The notes under the pieces were generated by a model. It saw nothing but the letters and a program-made list of their open reading frames with translations. It made no database searches and was not told the DNA's origin. A stretch of DNA of 64,000 nt, taken from contig BSYQ01000002.1 of assembly GCA_030272585.1 (NCBI GenBank), positions 4,774,001 to 4,838,000 of the forward strand, written 5' to 3'. Below are positions 37,991 through 49,700 of this stretch, one piece after another; the stretch's first letter is position 1, and each line of letters opens with the position of its first letter. The DNA is from Bryopsis sp. KO-2023 (Eukaryota > Chlorophyta > Ulvophyceae > Bryopsidales > Bryopsidaceae). Position numbers and translations under genes: made by a program.

Positions 37991-40470
37991 ACGAATGACA
38001 TGCGATCTAAAGATGAAATTCTTATCGATTAGGCCCTCTTACGCAAAATTTTCTTAGTGTGTTCAATGATTATTGACCGGCTCGCAAACGTGATCACAAA
38101 ATATATGATACAGTTATGTATTTTTATGATATTGTGTTTTCTTTTTCGATATAAAAAGTATCGTTGAAATCATGCACCGTGAATATATTCGATGAAAGAA
38201 GCACAAAATTTATACGGGCAAGAAAAATTACTCAATATTAAGACATCGTAAAAATACCGATTATTATTTTCGTAATATGTCATAAGCAATCTACAGATGT
38301 TACGTGTTTCAATTAAATTTGAAAGTATAACAAAGTTGGTAGTTGATGAGTAAACAACCCGTGCTTTTGGTTTCCCTCCCTGCGTTTTTGCCTTATTTCG
38401 ATATTTTGAGTTTTCGAGTATTACGATTGTCTTTGACGATAACACATTTATTGTTTCGGAGCTCAAGATCGAAGTGTGATCGACGTGAGGTCGCTTCTCA
38501 AGCAATTATGGGGGGTTAGGAACACGAAAGCGACCGGTGAATATGTACTAGCTTTTTTTAGAGGGAGGCAGAGACTTGGCTGGCCAAGGCTCGTACAGTA
38601 GACGAGCTCCTCTTGGAAGGGGGATAATTTGCAACTATTGGGTTGTTAATTAACGCAACCACAGCTAGAGACAGTTATGGCTAACCAAACAAAGCCCCTT
38701 TGAGGGAATCCGTTTGATTTGGGCTTTGTGATACGTTCATTTTGTAGTACGAATGTATTGTACTGGGTTTAGACGGGTTCTAGGGGTTAAGTTCAAAGAG
38801 AACACATGTAAAATTAATTCTCTTGCAATTGTGTCCCCCTGTGTCTCAGCAACACCACTCCAAAGCCTAGCAACAGAAAGGACCTAACTCTTTGAGATCA
38901 CGAGTAATGGGGGACACGATGTAGGAGACGTGTTATCGGCTTTTATCATTAATTAAAGCGAAAATACGCGCCCATTTTTTATTTAACTTCTGCGAATAAA
39001 CAAACGTGGGCATAGAAGAAGAATAGGTACTTAAACATGATGGTGTTAGAAGCTCAACGAACAAGACGAGAATGGAAAAACGCATTTTGATTCTACCAAA
39101 ACGACATCAGTAGCTAAGGGGTCGATGATGATTAGTTTCGATTTACTAAAAGCAATCAAGAATAGTGAAAAATTATTTTCGCTCCCATATTAGAGCCTTC
39201 TCAATATCTTCTATAACATCAATGATACCTCCAATTTACATCGTGGAGTTGAATATTTTTTATTTTTCTTTTCGAAGTTGAATATTTTTTATTTTTTTTT
39301 TCGAATATTTTTTTTCGAAGTTCTCTATGGCTAAATTTCTTTTGCATACACCTACGTGTTTTCCAGAATTTCTGCGATTAGAATATACTTAAAAGAGATG
39401 GAAGCCACCTGACGTTGGATTACAACGAGAAGGAGATAACGAAAAACTGATAATTTGTAAAAGTACAGCGCCGCTCTTTGGTGGTTGTGACTTGGGGTTC
39501 GATTCCCCGAGGTGGCAATTAAGTACTAGGGGAGAGAAAATTCGTTTCACGTATTGCAACAGAAGGATCAATATTCTTTGTGGTTAAGCTGATGAAGGAG
39601 ATGGTGGGAAAATTTCGAGTAACCCTATAAACTTGTCAAGAGAAACTCTAGTTGTAATATGAGAATTTGGGAGGGGTTCGTATCTTTCACGACAAGGGAC
39701 ATTAATGAAAGATTGAATGAAATAATTGTCGTTTATCTTTTCGCATCGAGCGAAGGATGTTCTAAAAGACACTCAATTGCTGCTAAGATGCAATCTTTAC
39801 TTCCTTTACAAGGTTGCTATTGAGTCTGTCATATCAAACCCCTAGATACAGTTGCCCTTTACGCAAAAGCTCGCATATTATAGCGATGCCCTTTGGCCGG
39901 TATTTCGGCGTTCGATGTCATGACCTGATGGATATTGAGCCCTCAATTCCCCTGAGGATTGGGAGGGGTTCGGCTGCGCCAACACAGCTCGTTTACGAAT
40001 CAGGCCCGATAGGAGCACCTATTAACAAGGGCCTTCCAGACCTGGTTACCGCTGCCAAAGAGGTCCTATAGGATCCTTCAAAAGAGAATGCCACCCGTCG
40101 ACGTGTCCCTGCAGACGGCTCGAACATCAAGCGACGCTGGATGATGTCGTTTAAGGACGTCCAGGGGCTGCTTGTAACGGCTCACTGTAACATTGCTGGG
40201 CCCGATCCTGCATAGGGGCGGAACGAAGTTCGCGAACTATAAGTCGTGGACTATGACGCGAACATGGCCGCAACCATCTTCGCATGGATCACCCTCGTGT
40301 GCTAATTGTGAGGTGTATCGTCATGATGGTAACACACATATTATTAGAAGATATGAGAATGGGTGGATTGACGACCCTCTCCCCCAAAGAATGTTGATGT
40401 CTTATTTAAAATAGATATCATCTCTTTTTGTGAGTCACAAATACGGCCACGTTCATCACCAAGGACTGCT
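37991..40470. other. no confident gene; isolated tRNA-like T-arm
   Basis: AT-rich DNA. At 39489-39518 a GGGGTTCGATTCCCC T-arm is followed by AGGTGGC, which could pair with GCCACCT at 39407. The intervening 80 bases do not fold as a tRNA, so I do not call one. The frame at 39814-40200 may be the worn N-terminal part of the hAT fossil that follows. Confidence 0.35.
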
Positions 40471-40479
40471 TGCCTCTGA

Positions 40480-40990
40480 GCCTGGTGGAATCACCCGGCT
40501 TTAAAATCCCCCGATTTCGGCCGGAAGGCACTAAACACAGAAATCCAAAACCCGTATAACACCGTCGTGGAGAAGCTTAGTGGGCTGGAGGATTGGTCAG
40601 TAGCTCAGACCTCCCACATCTGTGATTTGTGGAGCAGCCGGGCCCAAAAGGAATTTATAACGCTAACCGGTCATTGGGTGACAGAGAAAAGGGTGGAGGG
40701 ACTGAGGGGGCTGCAAATGGGTGGGTCCTCAAGCGAAGGGTCCTGGCCACGGTGGGCTGGGAGGAGAACGGACAACCGCCGAAAACATAGCCCTTATCAC
40801 CCGTGGCACGGTGGCAGGGCTGGGCATGATAGCCCCACGTTCCACAATCACTACAGACTGTGGGGCTAATGTTAAAAAATGATGATGGCTGCTTAGCATG
40901 GGATTGGGTACGATGTTCATGCCACCTAGTGCATAACATCGTATCGTGCGGAGTCCAAAAGGTTTTGAAAATAATGTTTTTTCCCTTGGG
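40480..40990 (+). pseudogene. hAT transposase fragment
   Basis: The frame at 40567 contains HICDLWSSRAQKEFITLTGH, the first catalytic-Asp block of hAT transposases. Downstream, with frameshifts, TITTDCGANVK and WDWVRCSCHLVHNIV give the second Asp and the C..H block. No BED finger or dimerisation domain survives. It is only distantly similar to the intact transposase at 22858, so it belongs to another hAT family. Confidence 0.75.
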
Positions 40991-41106
40991 TGGCACTTGA
41001 TTACATGCCGAAGTATAAAAAAGGAATGAAAATAGCCACCCCCGGATATTGCTGCCCGACACATCTTCAGGAACATTTGATCGATGGTATATATATATTA
41101 GAAGAG

Positions 41107-41300
41107 TTAACAAGGTCGGGATCCGAAACGAAATTTTGTTGCTCCTATTTAAAAGAAAGGAATTGCTCGAGCCCAACAAGCTCTATAGTACAAAAACTTT
41201 TTTTTTGTTACTTCTTAATATATCGGCTTTACGCAAACGGTTCGACACATCGTTCAGCACAAGCACTCGAGCCGATAAGAATATTGTTGCAATCAAAGCG
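41107..41300 (+). repeat. dispersed repeat D2, copy 2
   Basis: Matches 29654-29860. The flank to the left contains the hAT fragment, and TTAACA precedes the repeat as TAACA does in copy 1. Confidence 0.7.
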
Positions 41301-41885
41301 GGCGGTACTCTCCGTGAAGAGCAAAAGTATAAGGCAACCTGTATTTGCCGAAGTCTTCACCTTTTTTGTCCTCTTAGTCACACATCAATTAGTGAAACGA
41401 AAATTTTTGGAAAAAGCAAGATACATAACAAAAAGCCTCAAGGTCTCATCATTCAAAGATTTTTTGTTGTAATAACAAGGTTAACCACTTGTAGTTCGAT
41501 AAAAGGTGAAGCAAACGACAATGGAGGCAAATCATGGTGTGTTTTTCCATGATTTCGAGATATGGCTATGAGAAGGGCTTCAATGAGTTGAAAGAAGAAT
41601 TGTTGCAACGAAAGGCAGTAAGTTATTATCGATTAACTTTGATAAACGTTGGGACAAGACAAGTACACAGGGCAGAAAAATATTACATTTCCTTGCGCCC
41701 TAGGGGCCTCTTCATAACGATGACGCTCGAACTCTAACAAGAGAAGGAAACCTTTAAGGATAGTTTGAAAGTTGCTATTGAGAACACTTCACGTGCCATA
41801 CTCACTACACCGGGATGAAGCTGGCGGAGCGAACGATGGAATGGTACAGCTAGGGGGTGCTGCCTAGCGTGGAGGTGGTCATGAC

Positions 41886-42293
41886 CAGACATGGGCTGAG
41901 ACCCCTGTGCACAGGACAGGACAGAACAGACTGTCTGTTCTGTGCACAGGATCGGACCTGTGCTGCACAGGTGCACAGACCTGTACAGCACAGCACAGAC
42001 AGGGTCTGTGCAAAGTCTGTGCAGGTCTGTGCAAAGTCTGTGCAGGTCTGTGCACAGTCTGTGCAGTTTCTGTGCAGACTCTGTGCAGACTCTGTGCACA
42101 GTCTGTGCAGATTCTGTGCAGTTTTGTGCTGTGCTGTGCAGTCTGTGCACCTGTGCAGCACAGGTCCGACCTGTGCACAGAACAGACAGTCTGTTCTGTT
42201 CTAGCCTGTGGAATTTCGAAAAACAGGACAGGACAGCACAGGGTGCACAGAACCTGCACAGGACAGGGGTCTGTCCTGTGCAGCCCATGACTG
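41886..42293. mobile_element. hAT-type MITE, CTGTGCA-rich family, copy 2
   Basis: A 408-bp element in the opposite orientation to copy 1. Perfect 8-bp duplication GTCATGAC (41878-41885 and 42294-42301). Ends CAGACATGGGCTGAG and, inward from the right, CAGTCATGGGCTGCA. The central CTGTGCAGA-type array is at about 42003-42135. Confidence 0.92.
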
Positions 42294-42893
42294 GTCATGA
42301 CGAACAAGTCCCCAGCCCAAGGAGAAGTGGAGAAAGTTTAAGACCCGACCTCGGACCAAGCGAAGTTCCAGACGTGACCCGTGTGCGCCAAGAAAACGAC
42401 TCGCGCTTGATCGGGAAAGCTCAAGACGGATCTTTAGGAATGGGAAGGAGCTTACAAGAGAGCGGTCGGGTTGGACCCGAGCAAAAGGACGAAGCCAACG
42501 GCGGAGTCGGGCACCAAGAGATCTACAGAAACGCGCATGCACGTCTTGTTGAAGATTCCGATAGTGATGTAAGATTCGATGTTGATAATTACGCGTATGC
42601 ATTATAACCTTTATGTTATACTTTGTCACGATGCAATAAAGACCGTAATCCAATATGAACTCTCCAGCATAATAGTATCAAAGTTATCGCTATCGATAAT
42701 GCTGCTTTGATTGCAAATTGGCGAGGTGGAAGTCTTGTTGAAAACAGGGGTGGGCACCGAACAGAGTTTTGGTGGGCATGAAGACGACCATGACCTTGGT
42801 ATTGAGTGGAGTCGAAAACTACTTTAATATCGTCTGAAAATTGTTTAGATATAAACTACGACAAAAAGATTATACGCCCGTAGAGCTTACGTG

Positions 42894-43766
42894 CAGACAT
42901 GGGCTGAGACCCCTGTGCACAGGACAGGACAGAACAGTCTGTCTGTTCTGTGCACAAGGTCAGACCTGTGCTGCATAGGCGCACAGACCTGTACAACACA
43001 GCACAGACAGGGTCTGTGCATTGTCTGTGATACGGGATAAAGCGAGAAGAGCCCGCAAAGGGGGCGGGCCGGTCCACCAACGTCCCGTATCGTGTATCAT
43101 TTGGTTTCGAAGCTGAACTTGCGATCCGAAGGTCACAAGTTCGAGTCCTAGCGAGGCCATGGAAGTTGAGAGTGAGATGGCGCCTCTGACCCAAGAGGGG
43201 TAGTAACGAGAGGTGAAAGAGCATGAGGATCACTGCGAAGGAGGGGAGGGGGCTGAGATCATCACAGTGATCGCCGCCGCAGAGCAAGGCAAAAGACCAT
43301 AAGCTCAACAGACTAGACGGATCAAAGGGATAAGAACAAAGGATCAGAGGATCACAAGAAAGATCCTCGAGAGCCCCCGAATAGACCCGCGAGAGAACGG
43401 TAACCCGGTAATCGCAGAGGGGTCAAGGAGAATGGAGTAACGGGCACAAGGAGAAGGTGGTCGAGGGCGACCACTGGCCCGAGGGGGGACGAGATGATAC
43501 GGGATAAAGCGAGAAGAGCCTGCAAAGGGGGCGGGCCGGTCCACCAACGTCTCGTATCGTGTATCAGTCTGTGCAGGTCTGTGCATTGTCTGTGCTGGTC
43601 TGTGCATAGTCTATGCAGTTTCTGTGCAGTTTCTATGCAGTTCTGTGCAGTTTCTGAGCAGAGTCTGTGCAGAGTCTGTGCACTTCTGTGCTGTGCTGTG
43701 CAGTCTCTGCATCTGTGCAGCACAGGTCCGACCTGTGCACAGTCTGTCCTGTTGACCCCATGACTG
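42894..43766. mobile_element. hAT-type MITE, CTGTGCA-rich family, copy 3, interrupted
   Basis: Perfect 8-bp duplication CTTACGTG (42886-42893 and 43767-43774) and the family's ends. Without the 544 bp added by a TRIM element and its duplication (43028-43571) this copy would be about 330 bp. Confidence 0.92.
43028..43566 (+). mobile_element. TRIM-like miniature LTR retrotransposon
   Basis: A 539-bp element. Two 72-bp direct repeats (43028-43099 and 43495-43566) differ at two positions, start TGATACGG and end GTATCA. A perfect 5-bp duplication GTCTG flanks it (43023-43027 and 43567-43571). Two bases after the left LTR is a primer site, TGGTTTCGAAGCTG (43102-43115); a polypurine tract, GAGGGGGGACGAGA, abuts the right LTR. 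The interior has no coding capacity but holds a tRNA-like segment with AGTTCGAGTCC near 43138-43148. It sits inside MITE copy 3. Confidence 0.92.
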
Positions 43767-43774
43767 CTTACGTG

Positions 43775-46700
43775 TGCATTCTCAAAAATTTATCATACAT
43801 CGGGTACTTTGAGGATTACTTTTCGAGTCCATCTTTCGACTTGGATCACAAGCTCTCGATGCTCTCGGGTTTCGGGGGCGAGACTCACGATGCTTTTTTT
43901 TTTTCCACCGGAGGATTACTAGGTTGTTGACCACTAGCCGGGGCCACGGATGTGCAAAAAAATACTTAGAAAGTTCCAACGTTGTCAAAGAACTTGATTG
44001 ACTTTATTCAAAAAGAATTAACGAAAATATTTGTTATCGCGTGCAAGTTGAGCCACTACTATGAGAACATCGGCAAAGTTAGACGGCTTGCCTTCACCTA
44101 TTATACCAGATATTTGGGAGCTTTTGGTTCTTTTTCGTGCGTGTTTGTTCCGATTCCGCCCAGCGTCAGTATAAGTGGATGATAGAGAGAGTTCTTACGA
44201 CAGATACAATGCGCTATTGACGCTATTATTCGCAGAGAGCTTGAATATTTCGGGAACATCTCCAAAGGACTCCCTGAAAAAAAGCCTCCGGACCTAAAAC
44301 ATTAGAACTCTAGTAAATAGGAAATGAGAATTCATACCTTGTCATTCCTCCTAGAGGAGGAATTCAGACTGTCCAAGGAGCTTAGCTCTTTTTTTTCCGT
44401 GTTGCATTAAAGAGGGGCCCAATTATACATACGAGGATAAGAAATACTTTCGTTAGCCTTTTAACTATCAGTTTGTTTTTAGCATCTTATCAGTTGTAAG
44501 TTACAATCCTTACTCGCACCTCATAACTGAGCCTAGACAAGCGTTACAACCACAAACTGTAACGTGCGATGGGAGACGTGCGTGATGAGGTGACCTTGGC
44601 ACTGAGTTTCGTTTTTAATGGCAAGCTTTGGTATGGAAGGCACCTTGTAATTCATTCACGTTTCACAAAGTACCTCTCCGAGCCATATCATATCATAAGT
44701 CATCGACACGTTACCGATATCGTCAAGGAACTCCGAGATCTTTTTCCAAAAGTTAGCATTGCTTGACGCAAGCTTCAATATGGAAAGGTGGCTTGAATAA
44801 ACGACCTTGCAACCTCCCCATGTGAAAAGACTTGAAATAGAACCAAGCATAATCAAAAGAAGGCCAAGATCATCCGCATGCAATAAGTCATCGACCATAA
44901 GTTTTGCAAGAAGGTACTGGTTATATTGATACATCACTTTTATTTGAAAATCTTTTTGTTTCCTCTAGAGTTCAAAATCGAAGTGAGGTCGCTTCTCAAG
45001 CAAGCCTAGTTTGAGTAGGTTTGCGTGCGAGTGAACCCAATTCGCATGTGAACAATGAAAAATAGGCTTTATAGTCGTACGGGTCGAAGTCGTCTTGACT
45101 AGATAACAAGATAATCACACAAGCCGTACGATTGGTACCTAGTTTAAAAAATTATATCCGATGCCGGACTGAGGATCTTTTCTTCGACGAATGTTTTCTA
45201 GACTTGGGCTTGCACAAGTTTCATACGATGGGGGCTGATAAGCATTAAAAAAGCATAATTGTGATTCCATAAGCCTCCAATAATACACGTCCACGTAAGA
45301 ATAGCTAAATTATTCAGACTTTCTTTGGGTTTGCGCAGACAGGGCAATGATTATCCCTAATGCTCCACAACAGATGAATAAAGAGCTTTGGAAAGGAAGA
45401 GTACATGTGGAAGCAAGTCAGATTGTAAGAAATTGGGAATCAAGGTGAAGAGTGAAAAACACCTCATTGATTTGCAACTCACACAAAACTCAACATTCAA
45501 GCAACCAAGACATTTAATTCTTTTTCGATGAAGAAGATTACCTAAAAATTATTGTGAAAACGTTACCCTACTCATAACGCTGCTTGGTATCCCAAAAGAA
45601 GTCTACTGCTCACCTAACAAGATTCAATACTATATTTATCAGAATACTAAGAAAGGCTACTTTATTAAAAAAAAAATACCCATAAGTGGTTGAGTGACGC
45701 GTCTAGTGCTTAGCTTCTCCACTGATGGACTGCATCGGGATTGATTCAGAAGGGGTTACGTCTTTGACTTCGTGGGGAACTCTACAACATTCTTGCACTT
45801 ATAAATCAATTCAATTGAAGGAGGTAGTCGAGTGGTTTTTGAAAAAAAAATCTTACCGCGATGTTTGTGATCGATGCTCGTTCTTATTCATGAACGCGGG
45901 CCTTGGGCGGGGAGATGATGAGCGCAATGTACAACTTTGCGATTTTTTGCTGCATAACGTCGAAGGAGTGGGGCCTGACGAAGCCGTTGCTTAGGTTTCT
46001 TTCATGAAACAATGTCATGTCTTTAGTTTCTTTGTATCCAAGGTGGCCCGAGTGAAACGCCAAGATTTGTCGGGGCGTTGTTAACATCGTCGTGATGCCC
46101 AATAGGAAGGTTACTTCTCCCAAGTCATAGTGCTACCCTAGATTAATGGATAGCCATGGATTCTCGTGGATTTACGTGATGTTAATACATTCGTCACCAC
46201 TTGGAAGGGAGTAAATCCACCCAAATTGCATGTGATTTCAAGAATACCAACAAAATAGGCCTTGCACACAACATTAGAGCTATAAAGTTGATTTTGCCAC
46301 ATTGTCAAAGGATGCATTGGTGGCCAAATCGTTTGCTTTCGGCTTTTAAGGAGTTCGGTATCAATAGTTGAGCCTCGTACAAGGTTGGACGAGTAGTTTT
46401 TGTGTGTTCCATGGCATTATCGCTCGAGTCTTATAAGGCATAGCCTCCATACCATACATTGATGAAATGATTGTGGGAGGGGCTACAATAGATTAATATG
46501 ATGTCAATCTACGCGCCATATTGACAACACAGACCAAGTTTCAAGCCTAAACGGATTCCAATTGAGGTTACGCTTGGCACGTTTGCTCGGATACGCATTG
46601 ACAGTAGGAAGGGTGTCCATGAAATTTTTATAAGTGCTTTGTAAGGCTTCGCAATGAACTTCACGAGGGCTTAATGAAGAGTTCTTATGACGTTGTACTT

Positions 46701-49700
46701 TTCAGGCGTCTATTGAAAATAGTGTTTCACAAACCGTTGTAAGTCCATCCTTCGACAACCCACCTATGTTTTTTACGCTCTTTTTTACCCCTGAGCCATA
46801 ATGCAATGTTCTACAGTAGCGAACGTTGAAGTTATTCTTTTAATAAAGAAACTTTAAAATTCTTCTTTATTCCCATGATATATAAAAGTTTTTTGAAGGG
46901 GTATGGGGTTCGATAAAAGAGCTGATTTCGTGCTTGGATCTAAGTGCGGTAGAACATATAATGATATATACTCAAGAAAAAGTACGTGGACAATAGAGGA
47001 ATGACAACACCTTACTCTACAATTTACCTTACTCTTACTCTCTTACTCTTTCTCTCACCTTACTCTGATAATCTTGTTTTGGGCTGCACAAGGTGGCGAA
47101 CGTCATCATTGATGACTCCTTGCAATTCCCGCTTGTGAGTTACCTAGATCCATCTCTAGCAAAGGCATTTTCCTTTCCAGCATCTCATCTACCTTTTCCT
47201 ATCAAGTAGAACCCGTCATCATTGCTTCGTTTGCTTTTCATCAATTTGTAATTGCGGTGCCGATCTTTTGTAGCGAAGTGGAGCCTTCCAAAGATCGCTT
47301 AGCAAATATATGGAGTAGGCACTACGAAAACTATTTATGCTAGTGCCAGTGTAGTGCAAAGTGATATACCGAAGTAGGCTTCCAAAAATATAAATAAAGG
47401 AATCACTTGTTCCGGAGTCATTTCTTCGCACGACCGTATTTCTGTCTGGACTCCGTTCTTTTTCTTGAACACTTTAAGATGCGACATTGAATGACAAAGT
47501 GGGAGGTGAGCTGGGCGTCAAACAATGACGACTCACAACAAGGTCCGCATGGCCTAGCAGTGCTAACAACAGTTTCCTCAAGCATAACGATGATGTCATG
47601 CCAGACACCGCCCACGACCGATTCCCTCGAGCGAGTAGCAAGGTGATCGTAGGTGATCGTAGTACAAGAACGCGCCTTTCGCTGGCAGGTTTCTGATAGG
47701 TTGCACTCCGAGCCCCACGTACAACGCAAAAAAACTGAGTCGCCGTAAAGTTTTTGTTTAGGATAAAATAAAAGGATTTAGAGCAAACTTAGTGTGTGCG
47801 CATCTCGTTGATTTTTTTTGTTGGTTGAATACGTTGAACTATCATAAATTGTGCCTAGTACCACATCGTTAATCGAGAATGTTCACAGAGTTTTGTTGTA
47901 CGATGTATTTGCGAAGAAAAATCTTTGTTTGCTGTTTTAAGAACTAAGACCAGGCGATTCGAAAATGAATAAAAGAAAGAAGATGAAACGTCGAGGAAAC
48001 CTTTCCTAGACAATCGAAAAAAGATTGTTCAAGTCGGGTTCTGCTTGTAATAGAACTCAGAGCACTTCATGATTTTAACGATAGATTTCTTTAAGTGCAA
48101 GTCGGAGAAAATATATGGATTTGACTCTCTCGATTTTTTGGGCAATCATTCTCGAGGAATTGCGACATGCAACTTGCAAGAGCCAACTTTATAGCGCTAC
48201 CGCCAGCTTCCGGACGCTCTTGATGCAATACTTAACATCACACTCGAGGAGATATTTGATCTCCTAAGACTGCTCTGGGATGGGCACGAGGAGCAATTGA
48301 AGCGACGTATCAAGGCACTTGCTCGGGGAAGAGATTTTCCATAGAAAGAGTTGGCGTCGTGAATACGAGCAATAATATCTCGCTTCGAGGAGGTCACATA
48401 CATCAGCAAATCTTGATGTCACAAATCGAAGGTAATTTTCCGTTTATATCATCGGTTGGACTGCAAGATGATCGCAAAGACACTTTAGAAAGACGAGCAC
48501 CATAAAAGAAAGCAATTAAAACTGTTGTGTTATCTTTTTATTAAGTTCATAGTTCTGGTGGTGATAAAAACAAAGACGGAATCTGTCGAAACAAAAAAAT
48601 AGATAAAATAAAGTCCCCACGACAATAAAAGAGGAAGCCCCCGCTTGGAAGGCATTGCTTGGGTATTTGGATCCGAGCGGGAAACTCGAAGCGGGCAGTC
48701 TGCTAGTGCACAAGAAGCAGAACCGCCACAAGAGCGGTAGCTGTCTAGGATTTGATGGCTTTTGGATGTTATGAACAGTACGCCTCTTGTTTTAGTGAAT
48801 TGGTGTAGGTAAAGGAAGCTTCCGTCAGAAAGGAAGAAAGGAAGAAAGAGGGCCCGCTATGAAATTAGCATTGAAATCAAACCGAGAAATCCACTTGAAT
48901 GAGGTTTCAAGAGAATTGAAGAGATTAAAATAATTTTGCAAAAAGAAATAATGCTACATATGCAACACGATGATCGATGGAATGGTTGTGCGTTATGCTA
49001 TGTTTGCAAATACATAAAGAAGGAGGAGTGCGAGGAATCGAGCACCTGAATCGGGTTTATGTAGAGGACGTTGAGGAAGTTTACTAAGAAAGCTTAGTAA
49101 AGAAGCTATGTTTTATTCAAATATCTCCCCAAGACTAGAAATCAAAAGAGCTAATCATGTTCATGTGTGACAAGCTCGAAGTGGTGAAATCATTTTGTGT
49201 TGAAAGAACATTTATTACAAAAAGAGTCCTTACAATAGATAATGGGCACCCATGGTGATCGGTATAAATCACCCGAGGTTCGCAAGTTGAGGGTTCGATT
49301 CCCCGAGGGTAGCGGTTTGGTTGATTTTCGTTTTACGTGATGTGCAAATCTCGATTCTCGAAAAAGAGGATTAAGAAAATACTCCACTCGAAGTTTTATC
49401 GAGCAATGGTTTTTCTTTTGCCCCGCGCAGAGTCATGTGCGGGGGTAGGTTTACTCTGCGGGGTTGACGTCACCGAATCGCGAGCTTGGAAACCGCGGAA
49501 TAAGCGTCGCCCGCCCGTTAGCCGAAATTAACTGTCGTTTGTTTTTGAATTCCCGAAAAAAGTGTACCCTGGATGAGGTGACATCTATATAAGCGCGCCT
49601 CTCCCGTTGTCAAAACAAAAGGATGAGCTCGGATCAAGAATACGTGTGTATATATATATATATGGAAAAGCAAAGTACGGTGCGCGCCAAAAATCGTTTG

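Noticed and set aside
39407-39518. Possible tRNA gene
   Set aside because: A 7-bp acceptor-like pairing and a good T-arm exist, but no D-arm or anticodon arm folds in the 80 bases between.
43108-43161. tRNA 3' half inside the TRIM
   Set aside because: Has a B-box-like AGTTCGAGTCC, but the T-stem does not pair and there is no 5' half; part of the TRIM leader.
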